IMG/VR virus record: IMGVR_UViG_3300013126_000042
Coordinates: 1-53,683 of that record
DNA from: a virus
Length of the DNA stretch: 53,683 nt
Strand: one strand, 5' to 3'
Part shown: one piece after another, positions 35,174 through 41,713 of the stretch
Numbering within the stretch: position 1 is the stretch's first letter
Layout of the letters: each line of letters opens with the position of its first letter
Notes under the pieces: model-generated
The model's input: the letters and a program-made list of their open reading frames with translations, nothing else
The model's database searches: none
What the model was told of the DNA's origin: nothing
Translations under genes and position numbers: made by a program

Positions 35174-35680
35174 TTTTTTCCAATTGTAATAATTTAAATT
35201 TATTACGCATCTAACTTTTTGATCTGTGCAAGTAGTTCCGGCGTGTTTTAATCCTGAAGAAAACTGCAATAATCTATTTGCCTGAGAACTTATCTGCTGA
35301 TTATTTTCTAATAAAGTATACCCGTTGTTAGAATTTACATAAAAAACAGCAGTCTCACCGTCAAAATTTTCAAGGTCGTTGTGCATATCATAAACTATGA
35401 TATTTTTTGTTACTGGTTGCAGATTAGCTTTTATTCTTACTATAGCTGATGGATTAATGTAACTTAATAATTTATCTAGCAAATATATGTGATTACTTTG
35501 CACTTTATACTGATCATAAAAAGTGTGTGTGAATTGAAAATTATATAATTCTGGTACTGTTGAATTTGAAAATACTTTACTGTTATTTAAATACCAAGGA
35601 AAGTCAGCACTCAATAATGTTTTTTGAATTATATGGAATTCATCATCGTCTAAAACATTGTCTATAATTTTATAATTCAT
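35165..35680 (-). CDS. putative 2-oxoglutarate/Fe(II) oxygenase (171 aa)
   Basis: 171 aa, last gene of the seven-gene minus-strand operon, starting in an ATGA overlap with the previous stop. Candidate metal and cosubstrate residues of the double-stranded beta-helix fold are visible in order: H100-N-D102 in VYDMHNDLENFDGETAVFYV, then GYTLLENN strand, H146 in SSGLKHAGTT, and R157 in KVRCVINLNYY. This H-x-D...H...R series is the signature of the superfamily. Such enzymes hydroxylate or otherwise oxidise proteins, nucleic acids or small molecules using 2-oxoglutarate, O2 and Fe(II); the substrate here is unknown. It ends by overlapping the adhesin accessory gene on the other strand. Confidence 0.8.
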   Translation of the reverse strand: MNYKIIDNVLDDDEFHIIQKTLLSADFPWYLNNSKVFSNSTVPELYNFQFTHTFYDQYKVQSNHIYLLDKLLSYINPSAIVRIKANLQPVTKNIIVYDMHNDLENFDGETAVFYVNSNNGYTLLENNQQISSQANRLLQFSSGLKHAGTTCTDQKVRCVINLNYYNWKKLR

Positions 35681-36285
35681 TTAGCAGTATCAAATAAAAT
35701 ATTCCCTGACAGCGATATGCGAATATCGTCGCTTGAATAAAACGGGTAAACACAGTGTATTAGTTTACTGGGAAACATTATTAAATAACCTTCCCAAGAT
35801 TTATCAATGTATAAACGTTCAATCATAATGTTACCTAGTCCTGAGGTATAGGTAAATTCAAAACATCCACTGTAATTATTTGTTCCTTTTGAATGTTCTT
35901 GGTCTATATCAAAAGGAACTTGTATCCAAGAGGCATAGCTAATAAAGCCTTCGTGAAAATGATTCGGTATGAATTCATATTTTTTTTGTAAATTAAACCA
36001 AGGCTGGTTATAATGCAAGGGTACGTTATGTGTAAAATGATCAAAAGATTTTACATAACGAGGAAAAGCCCTTATAAATTCTGCAGTTATGCCCGCCACA
36101 AAAGATTTAAAGACTGCTAGATTATGATCTAACTTAATAGTTTTTGGTATTCCAACACCGTCGATAGAAGTTGGATGTATTTGATCACTGTCGAGCAAAG
36201 CTTCTTGCCGAAGCTTTGTTAAAAGATCAGATGGTATCTTACATTTTAAGAATCCAAAATTTTCAAATTGTATTAGTTCTATCAT
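35677..36285 (-). CDS. putative 2-oxoglutarate/Fe(II) oxygenase (202 aa)
   Basis: 202 aa, ATGA-coupled on both sides. It resembles the PF13759-type oxygenases: a W-F-N...H-x-H strand (PWFNLQKKYEFIPNHFHEGF, His109/His111), then SYASWIQVP, and near the end GYLIMFPSKLIHCVYPFYS with His177 and DDIRISLSGNI with Arg189. The H-x-H/E variant of the first metal motif is usual for this family. Substrate unknown. It belongs to the operon of six related folds between the two adhesin cassettes. Confidence 0.75.
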   Translation of the reverse strand: MIELIQFENFGFLKCKIPSDLLTKLRQEALLDSDQIHPTSIDGVGIPKTIKLDHNLAVFKSFVAGITAEFIRAFPRYVKSFDHFTHNVPLHYNQPWFNLQKKYEFIPNHFHEGFISYASWIQVPFDIDQEHSKGTNNYSGCFEFTYTSGLGNIMIERLYIDKSWEGYLIMFPSKLIHCVYPFYSSDDIRISLSGNILFDTAK

Positions 36286-36881
36286 GCGAATTCAAAATTA
36301 GCACTGATGCTGATTCGTTTATGCTCGCTGAGATTTTTCTCAACCATATGCGGCAAATTTGATCTAAAAATCAACAATAAATTCTCAACTGGCTCATAGG
36401 CACAGGTTTTCCAACTGGCTAGATTTTCATTTTTAGATTCTACAGGCAATGTATACATATCAGTCATTGCTTCTACGCTTCTAAATCTAATTTTTCCACA
36501 ATTTTCTGGAACATCAAGGTAGTAGCTAACACTAAAATGTGATCTAGTGTGCTGATGATATTCTTGATAAGCACCTGGTTCAGCTATATTGAACCAAAAA
36601 TCTTTGCAGTGTAAAAATTCTATTGGTAAAGTGATTCCGTAAACCCTACTAAATTCGTATACTTTAGACTTAAAAGTATCAACGATTTGATTCACTATCG
36701 GATCATTGTTATTTTTGTGATCAAAAAAACCTATAGTGTTGAAGGTATCGCAAGCCCATTTGGTTGTGGGCTTTTTATTTGAATTATTGTATATGTCTAA
36801 TGCAATATTTTTAAGATATTGATTATGTTCAAAATCTATACAATGATTATATATTAGGGTTGGAAACCAAGATTCTATCAT
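36282..36881 (-). CDS. putative 2-oxoglutarate/Fe(II) oxygenase (199 aa)
   Basis: 199 aa, beginning MIESWFPTLIYNHCIDFEHN, a start typical of PF13759-type phage oxygenases. Signature parts: DFWFNIAEPGAYQEYHQHTR (His109/His111) followed by SHFSVSYYLDVP, and near the end LLLIFRSNLPHMVEKN (His178) with EHKRISISANFEF (Arg189). The family pattern W.N....G..Q..H.H....S..YYL...P...H.V.....RiSis.N is complete. ATGA overlaps with both neighbours. Its C-terminal motif is very similar to that of the 202-aa gene, so the two may be old duplicates. Substrate unknown. Confidence 0.82.
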   Translation of the reverse strand: MIESWFPTLIYNHCIDFEHNQYLKNIALDIYNNSNKKPTTKWACDTFNTIGFFDHKNNNDPIVNQIVDTFKSKVYEFSRVYGITLPIEFLHCKDFWFNIAEPGAYQEYHQHTRSHFSVSYYLDVPENCGKIRFRSVEAMTDMYTLPVESKNENLASWKTCAYEPVENLLLIFRSNLPHMVEKNLSEHKRISISANFEFA

Positions 36882-37519
36882 TTTGTTTGTATAATATAAT
36901 TTTTATAGTCGGGCTGAGCAATTTTAGTTTTTGGTTCTTTCAACAGTCCAATAGATTCTCTCCTATCAAATTTAAAATCTGCATAAGGACCTTGTGCATT
37001 TACGTAATGTAAAAAAGCTTGTACCTGCCAGGTATATTGATCTACCTTAAATTCGTTTCGCCAATGTTGTAAATCACAGCCTCTATAGATAACCATATCT
37101 CCAGGATGTAATTTTACTTCAGCACCGCCCATATATATCGGCCAACAGTTTTCATTGTCGTAACTGTAGTTCAAACAGACAGTGGCAGAAATTTCGCAAC
37201 TGGGTCGATCAACGTGAGGTTCAAGATCGTCTCCGTCTCTATAAACTCTGTAATAGGAATATGTAGGATATAAAGATAACCCGGTATTTTCCTCCATCAA
37301 TGGATGCAGATGTAATAATAAAGATTCCATCGCTGGATCACCGTATTTAGAATGTGCTTCTGCAACCTGTGCTCCTTCCGGACCACTGAGTGTTTTTTCA
37401 GGAGTAAAATCTTGCATTTCATCAAACAATGCATATTGTGTAATGAAATCTCTCAATTCTTGAGATATAGCAGATCTTATAATTACATATCCGTGTTTAG
37501 AAAAATAATCTTTATTCAT
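36878..37519 (-). CDS. putative 2-oxoglutarate/Fe(II) oxygenase (213 aa)
   Basis: 213 aa from the ATG of MNKDYFSKHGYVIIRS; an earlier TTG start would need a 56-base overlap with the upstream gene, while this ATG overlaps its stop by 8 bases. Features: FSKHGYVIIRSAISQELRDF at the start, typical of this superfamily; YYRVYRDGDDLEPHVDRPSC with H102-V-D104; GGAEVKLHPGDMVIYRGCDL; and H152 in QHWRN. The usual distal Arg seems to be replaced by Gln165 in WQVQAFLHYV. The gene ends ATGA-coupled to the 199-aa oxygenase. Substrate unknown. Confidence 0.82.
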   Translation of the reverse strand: MNKDYFSKHGYVIIRSAISQELRDFITQYALFDEMQDFTPEKTLSGPEGAQVAEAHSKYGDPAMESLLLHLHPLMEENTGLSLYPTYSYYRVYRDGDDLEPHVDRPSCEISATVCLNYSYDNENCWPIYMGGAEVKLHPGDMVIYRGCDLQHWRNEFKVDQYTWQVQAFLHYVNAQGPYADFKFDRRESIGLLKEPKTKIAQPDYKNYIIQTK

Positions 37520-38309
37520 TAGAAACTCTCCCACTACTAAAGGGACATCCTTTATCTCGTTCTTCAATTTTTTGATGTAATTTTTTCTTTCTATTATAAA
37601 TCTGCGATGAATCGTAGCTAGTATCTCGCATAATCATTCTGTCTAATCCGAACAATCTAAAATAATCGTCTTTTGAAACCAAATGATGAACCAGTTTAAT
37701 TGGTCTTTCGGTAAGTGGATGCATTATTACCAATGGATTTAATGCTGGTATTGTACATTTTTGTCGATATGGCTTTTGTTCTACAAATAAATTTATTTCC
37801 GAAGCATGATTGTATTTGTAATTTACCACTGCAGGCAGTATAGAAATAGTGTTTTTATACTCGTTCATATTCCACAGAGGTTCAGTCCATGTAAAATATA
37901 TCTCTTCTTTGGTTCTAAGAGCCCACGGTGAAACCAATTTAATATTATGTCCGTGTTGACCCGAAAACCCATCAAACTGTCTTTGTACGTGAGAGTGACC
38001 GGTATCTAGATCAGAATTAGATGATCGCCATTCCCATTCGGGAAGTTCACCGATAGGAGCGATTGTTAACTCCATTTCAAACCACGAAGGAATCACTATA
38101 CCTCGTTTGTAGTAATCAATAAATCCGGTACAATGTTTAATTGTGGCACCTTTTGTAAGCTCAGGAAGCTGTCCGGGTGTTTTTTTCCACCACTCGGGTA
38201 CATATTTAGATGCTTGATCTATTTTAGCATAATCATAGGCATAATTCAAATGTGTAAAACATTCAACGACTATTTCTTTTTCTTTTATAAAGAAATTTTT
38301 AAAATTCAT
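37512..38309 (-). CDS. DUF6065-like protein in oxygenase operon
   Basis: 265 aa. Conserved-looking parts: ASKYVPEWWKKTPGQLPEL, KHCTGFIDYYKRGIVIPSWF, GHNIKLVSPWALRTKEEIYF, LPAVVNYKYNHASEINLFVE, CTIPALNPLVIMHPLTERPI. I recognise this arrangement (SKY.P.WF...P, then a C..F.D....G..IP segment, ending in a PL....F motif) as similar to the uncharacterised DUF6065 family, often seen beside oxygenases and in aquatic phages. No metal-binding H-x-D is evident, so it differs from its six neighbours. C-terminus: RDKGCPFSSG. ATGA overlap with the upstream gene. Function unknown; perhaps it acts with the oxygenases. Confidence 0.7.
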   Translation of the reverse strand: MNFKNFFIKEKEIVVECFTHLNYAYDYAKIDQASKYVPEWWKKTPGQLPELTKGATIKHCTGFIDYYKRGIVIPSWFEMELTIAPIGELPEWEWRSSNSDLDTGHSHVQRQFDGFSGQHGHNIKLVSPWALRTKEEIYFTWTEPLWNMNEYKNTISILPAVVNYKYNHASEINLFVEQKPYRQKCTIPALNPLVIMHPLTERPIKLVHHLVSKDDYFRLFGLDRMIMRDTSYDSSQIYNRKKKLHQKIEERDKGCPFSSGRVSNE

Positions 38310-38974
38310 AATAATACCTGTCTAGAAGCAGGAATAGGAAAATAATCAGAACTGATTTCATGTACAAAAAATACCTGAGTCAATCTTGGTTTTTGATCAT
38401 CGCCTATAAATCTAGGCACCCCATGATATTGAAAACCGTCATAGGCAACTAAACGATTATAGATATTCTTGAAATTAATAGTTTCTTCAAACAATTCGTT
38501 ATTTTCTTTTATTTTCTGCTGATAAAATTTTGATTTAGATGATTCAAAATTAAGATACATATCTTGTTTTTCGTTCATATTAATTGGACCGCTTGGACCA
38601 TTTTTAGATCTGTAAATGGATGTTCCGCAGTTCAAGCTCATATCCGGAGTCAAATAAATCACACCTGCGTAAGTTTTGTAATCTAAATGTACCCATCCTT
38701 CATTGATATCAGCATATTGATCTGGTTCCATTATTTGGAAATAGGTTTCTACAGAATATTTCAAATTATTTGTTTTTTTGAAATCAAATGTCAATGAAAA
38801 CAATTTATCACAAAAGTTTTTAAATATAAAACTGTCCAACATATCTAATGATCTGGTTCTTTTGCCAGGCCACGGAATTTGTGTAGTCGCTGAAAACTCT
38901 TGAGAAAGAGCAAATTCTCTTATTTTATTCGGTTCAGTATAAAAATTATCTACGCATATTGTAGGAAAATACAT
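38306..38974 (-). CDS. putative 2-oxoglutarate/Fe(II) oxygenase, DUF6445-like (222 aa)
   Basis: 222 aa. N-terminus MYFPTICVDNFYTEPNKIRE; a PWPGKRTRSL motif near residue 35 is typical of DUF6445-type proteins. Predicted active-site residues: H96-L-D98 in GWVHLDYKTYAGVIYLTP; GTSIYR strand; H184 in YDGFQYHGVPRF; R197 in KPRLTQVFFVHEI. The order and spacing fit the double-stranded beta-helix oxygenase fold. It starts one base after the first gene of the operon and is ATGA-coupled to the DUF6065-like gene. Substrate unknown. Confidence 0.82.
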   Translation of the reverse strand: MYFPTICVDNFYTEPNKIREFALSQEFSATTQIPWPGKRTRSLDMLDSFIFKNFCDKLFSLTFDFKKTNNLKYSVETYFQIMEPDQYADINEGWVHLDYKTYAGVIYLTPDMSLNCGTSIYRSKNGPSGPINMNEKQDMYLNFESSKSKFYQQKIKENNELFEETINFKNIYNRLVAYDGFQYHGVPRFIGDDQKPRLTQVFFVHEISSDYFPIPASRQVLL

Positions 38975-38975
38975 A

Positions 38976-39605
38976 TTACATTTGCCTATCTTTGATCCAA
39001 GTTACCATGGCATATTTTGTTCCTGATTTAACAGGATGTGCAATATGTTCATACGCATAATTAGAAGGAAATAATATTAACATTCCTGGCTGGGGATTTA
39101 ACATAAAATTAAAATTTGGAAATTCTAATTCGCCACCTTCGTAATCGCTGTTAAGATAACATATGGCCGAGATTGATCGTCCAATCGAAGTCCCTCCGTC
39201 ATAATGCGGTTTGTATTCCTCGCCAGTAGAATATTTTAACATATGGTAATGTTCATGAAACAACTGTTCTTTAATTCTAAATCTTCGAGAATAGGGATTA
39301 GAAGCAGCTAATAACAGCATATAAAATTGATTGTGTACATTTTGCAAAGCAGGATTGTTGGCAACGTAAGCTAGATGACTGACAGCCATTAGTTTATTTG
39401 TTCTATAATCTTGATAAGCACCGCTATCTATAGTTGCTGCTTGTTCCCAATATGCTCCCGAGCTAGGATTAGCTGCTTCGTTTTCTACTAATCTGATAGC
39501 TTCATCTGGATTAGGCCAAACATTTTCATAAATAGCGATACAGCCACCAATTACAGTGTTTGGTTCAAGCTCTCCTGGAAAAAATCCATTTACTTGCAGG
39601 GTCAT
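38976..39605 (-). CDS. putative prolyl-4-hydroxylase-type 2-oxoglutarate/Fe(II) oxygenase (209 aa)
   Basis: 209 aa, first gene of the minus-strand operon. The C-terminal half has the P4H-like core: YKPHYDGGTSIGRSISAICY with H134-Y-D136, LNSDYEGGELEFPNFN, PQPGMLILFPS, then EHIAHPVKSGTKYAMVTWI, where H187 is the distal ligand and K197 replaces the usual Arg in the GTRY motif. The N-terminal 100 residues have no clear motif. Relatives hydroxylate proline or other residues in peptides; the substrate here is unknown. A minus-strand TAAATA promoter and GAGGA site lie just upstream of the ATG. Confidence 0.85.
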   Translation of the reverse strand: MTLQVNGFFPGELEPNTVIGGCIAIYENVWPNPDEAIRLVENEAANPSSGAYWEQAATIDSGAYQDYRTNKLMAVSHLAYVANNPALQNVHNQFYMLLLAASNPYSRRFRIKEQLFHEHYHMLKYSTGEEYKPHYDGGTSIGRSISAICYLNSDYEGGELEFPNFNFMLNPQPGMLILFPSNYAYEHIAHPVKSGTKYAMVTWIKDRQM

Positions 39606-39626
39606 TTTAGGTCCTCTAATAGTAGC

Positions 39627-39634
39627 TATTTAAT
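39627..39634 (-). promoter_or_regulatory. candidate late promoter ATTAAATA for the oxygenase operon
   Basis: Minus-strand ATTAAATA 21 bases before the first oxygenase start; RNA would start near 39621 and carry the GAGGA ribosome site. The 104-base gap also holds a plus-strand promoter, so the region is a divergent promoter pair. Confidence 0.4.
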
Positions 39635-39675
39635 TTTTTAAAATAAATTATTGGTAAATATTGAAACAATAAATC

Positions 39676-39683
39676 GCTAAATA
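39676..39683 (+). promoter_or_regulatory. candidate late promoter GCTAAATA for the second adhesin cassette
   Basis: GCTAAATA with a predicted RNA start near 39689 and a strong AAGGGG ribosome site (39699-39704) before the ATG at 39710. Confidence 0.45.
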
Positions 39684-39709
39684 TTACACAAGTCTCTTAA
39701 GGGGAAAAA

Positions 39710-40666
39710 ATGCCTTTTGTTACCACTATTCGTAGAAATCATGCTAGAGAACAGCAACTCAAAATAGAACGTCCTCGTTTTGAATTAACTGGCGGTGATA
39801 AAGTTTATACCGCTGGCGGGTATAAAATCCATATGTTCACTTCTGTGGGCGAGTCTCAATTATTCTTAAAACAACTGCAAGATCCAAAATATCTACATTT
39901 GACAGGAGGCGCTGGTGGCGGAATGACGGTAGAATATCTTTGCGTTGCAGGTGGTGCCGCCGGTGGCGGTGAGCGTAATGACGGAGGATCTGGTGGTGGT
40001 GGTGGTGCAGGCGGTTACAGATCCGGTACCTTTACGTTAACCACAGGAACGACTCCTGTGCAAGTAGGCAGCGGTGGCACTGGTCACGCACCTAGCAGTT
40101 ACGGAGGACCAAGCAGCCCCGGCGGAAATGGCGGCAATTCAGCAGTAGGACCAATTACATCTACTGGTGGTGGTGGTGGCGGATTTTACACTACCAACGG
40201 AAATCCAGGAGGATCCGGTGGTGGCGGCGGAGTAAATACCAGCAGTAATACTCCGGGAACGCCCGGGGAAGGCAATCCAGGAGGCAACGGACAAAGCAGT
40301 AGTTCTAGTGGTCGCGGTGGCGGAGGTGGTGGCGCTGGTGGCGCTGGTAACCCTGGTCCCAGTTCTGGCGGTGCTGGTGGGCCTGGCACAACGTGGCCAG
40401 GAAATAGTCAAACTTACGGTGGCGGTGGCGGCGGCGGTGCTGGCCCTCGTATCGGTGCTGGTGGTCCTGGTGGTCCTGGAGGAGGAGCACCCGGAGCAGG
40501 ACCTGGCAGTCCATATAGTCCGAGAGCAGGTACTCCTGCACCTTTTTGGGCAGGAAATAACTTTGGAGGTGGCGGAGGCGGTACTTCCGGATCCGGAAAC
40601 TCTGGGCCAGGCCCTGCAGGTAACGGGTCCCCAGGTATAGTAATTGTGAGATATCCTTTCCCGTAA
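39710..40666 (+). CDS. glycine-rich tail adhesin, copy 2
   Basis: 318 aa, paralogue of the adhesin at 33784. Shared N-terminus (MPFVTTIRRNHAREQQ; GGDKVYTAGGYKIHMFTSVG; TVEYLCVAGGAAGGG) and shared end GIVIVRYPFP. The Gly-rich part (from about residue 82) holds GGGGGAGGYRSGTFTLTTGT, then long Gly/Pro/Ser runs that differ from copy 1. Constant ends plus variable Gly-rich loops are what is expected of receptor-binding adhesins. Strong AAGGGG ribosome site. Its stop overlaps the start of the paired small gene (TAATG). Confidence 0.8.
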   Translation: MPFVTTIRRNHAREQQLKIERPRFELTGGDKVYTAGGYKIHMFTSVGESQLFLKQLQDPKYLHLTGGAGGGMTVEYLCVAGGAAGGGERNDGGSGGGGGAGGYRSGTFTLTTGTTPVQVGSGGTGHAPSSYGGPSSPGGNGGNSAVGPITSTGGGGGGFYTTNGNPGGSGGGGGVNTSSNTPGTPGEGNPGGNGQSSSSSGRGGGGGGAGGAGNPGPSSGGAGGPGTTWPGNSQTYGGGGGGGAGPRIGAGGPGGPGGGAPGAGPGSPYSPRAGTPAPFWAGNNFGGGGGGTSGSGNSGPGPAGNGSPGIVIVRYPFP

Positions 40667-41076
40667 TGCCTTTATTCAAAACCACATATAACATTTTAGG
40701 TCCTAGAGATCAGGACGAATTATTTGACAGAAATCAATTAGATAGATCTACGCCCTGGCTTCCGCCTTCGGCAGATTGGGATTATGCTAGAGAAATGCGG
40801 ATTGAAGATGTAGATGTTTGGGAAATACTATACGAAGCAGGGCAAGGTATAGGTGTATATGCAGCCTATAGCCCATTTGCTGAATTCTATATGGTTACCA
40901 CGGGTTGGTTACCTTTATTACAAGGTCAACCATATAACGATAAAGTTATAGAAACCTATTACGGTGCAGGTGCACAAAATAAAGTTTATAAACGTGCTAA
41001 AGAATTAGGAATAGATCTCAGTCTTTATAAATCTTGGGTAGATGACGACGAGATGTGGTTATACAATGGTAGCTAA
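40666..41076 (+). CDS. small conserved protein paired with the adhesin, copy 2
   Basis: 136 aa, clear paralogue of the 140-aa protein at 34751: MPLFKTTYNILGPRDQDELF, then PPSADWDYAREMRIEDVDVW, GVYAAYSPFAEFYMVTTGW, and YKRAKELGIDLSLYKSW. The start overlaps the adhesin stop (TAATG), indicating translational coupling. The coupling with the glycine-rich adhesin in both cassettes suggests a dedicated folding or assembly partner, an inference. No catalytic motif. Confidence 0.7.
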   Translation: MPLFKTTYNILGPRDQDELFDRNQLDRSTPWLPPSADWDYAREMRIEDVDVWEILYEAGQGIGVYAAYSPFAEFYMVTTGWLPLLQGQPYNDKVIETYYGAGAQNKVYKRAKELGIDLSLYKSWVDDDEMWLYNGS

Positions 41077-41416
41077 ATTTATAAGAACTATTGATCTTAA
41101 AAATGACAGCTGGCAACTGAGGAACTACGATAAAAATTTTTTATCAGCACCGCCTTCAGAAGATTGGACCGGATCTTATCCACCTGATATTGATGATATA
41201 CAAATATGGGAAGAAATCTACTATGATCCTGGAGTTATAGGCGTATACGCAGCGTGGAATCCATTTTGTGAATTTTATATAATCGATCGTCCTTTTGTAA
41301 AAAATCAAGATAAGAGATTTTTAAAATTCTACGGTACTGAATCTTCAGAAAAAATACAGGAAATTGTTAAAAACTATAATATCGAAATTCCGGTTTTTAC
41401 AATGAAAGTAAATTAA
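41066..41416 (+). CDS. small conserved protein, third divergent copy of the adhesin partner
   Basis: 116 aa from the ATG of MVAKFIRTIDLKND, which overlaps the previous stop; an ATG eight codons earlier is less likely because the paralogues start at the same relative point. Shared pattern: PPSEDWTGSYPPDIDDIQIW, then EEIYYDPGVIGVYAAWNPF and CEFYII. More divergent than the 140- and 136-aa copies, and lacking the Tyr-Lys-Arg-Ala helix. Ends overlapping the opposite-strand 81-aa gene by four bases. Function unknown. Confidence 0.65.
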   Translation: MVAKFIRTIDLKNDSWQLRNYDKNFLSAPPSEDWTGSYPPDIDDIQIWEEIYYDPGVIGVYAAWNPFCEFYIIDRPFVKNQDKRFLKFYGTESSEKIQEIVKNYNIEIPVFTMKVN

Positions 41417-41658
41417 TTAAAAGAAAGACTAAATTTTGTACCGTCTATAGCATTAACAAAATGTATACTATCAAAATAAGAATTTTCGTTATCAACTAAT
41501 ATAGAATTATATTCCTGTAGCCACAATTCTCTTATTTTTTCAAATTTGTTATCGGCTGTTGATATTTCTATAGGATATTTTTCCAATAGCAGTTTCAAAG
41601 CTCGTATAAAATATGGTTTTGTAATGCCGTCCTTGTCAAATATAGGTAGTACTGTCAT
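41413..41658 (-). CDS. small unknown protein on the minus strand
   Basis: 81 aa from the ATG of MTVLPIFDKDG; a GTG/TTG region further upstream lies inside or behind the promoter, so is unlikely. Charged, helical middle (RALKLLLEKYPIEISTADNK, then FEKIRELWLQEYNSIL). A perfect TATAAATA late promoter ends eight bases before the ATG, which supports that the gene is real even though nothing is recognised in it. Single-gene transcript between plus-strand cassettes. Confidence 0.6.
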   Translation of the reverse strand: MTVLPIFDKDGITKPYFIRALKLLLEKYPIEISTADNKFEKIRELWLQEYNSILVDNENSYFDSIHFVNAIDGTKFSLSFN

Positions 41659-41666
41659 GGTAGAAG

Positions 41667-41674
41667 TATTTATA
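41667..41674 (-). promoter_or_regulatory. late promoter TATAAATA for the 81-aa gene
   Basis: Perfect T4 late octamer on the minus strand, eight bases before the ATG at 41658. With T4 spacing the leader would be about three bases. Confidence 0.65.
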
Positions 41675-41700
41675 GCCAAAATGCACAACACCTAAGCTAG

Positions 41701-41708
41701 CATAAATA
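41701..41708 (+). promoter_or_regulatory. late promoter CATAAATA for the cupredoxin-tipped fibre
   Basis: CATAAATA ends five bases before the ATG at 41714, so with T4 spacing RNA begins at the start codon. It forms a back-to-back pair with the minus-strand TATAAATA. Confidence 0.65.
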
Positions 41709-41713
41709 ACAGT

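Noticed and set aside
40305-40694. minus- and plus-strand frames over the glycine-rich adhesin
   Set aside because: Artefacts of GGT/GGC repeats; proteins are His/Gln/Arg or Val/Leu low-complexity strings without start signals.
33784-41416. diversity-generating retroelement driving adhesin variation
   Set aside because: No reverse transcriptase gene and no template/variable repeat pair with A-biased changes is visible in the window.
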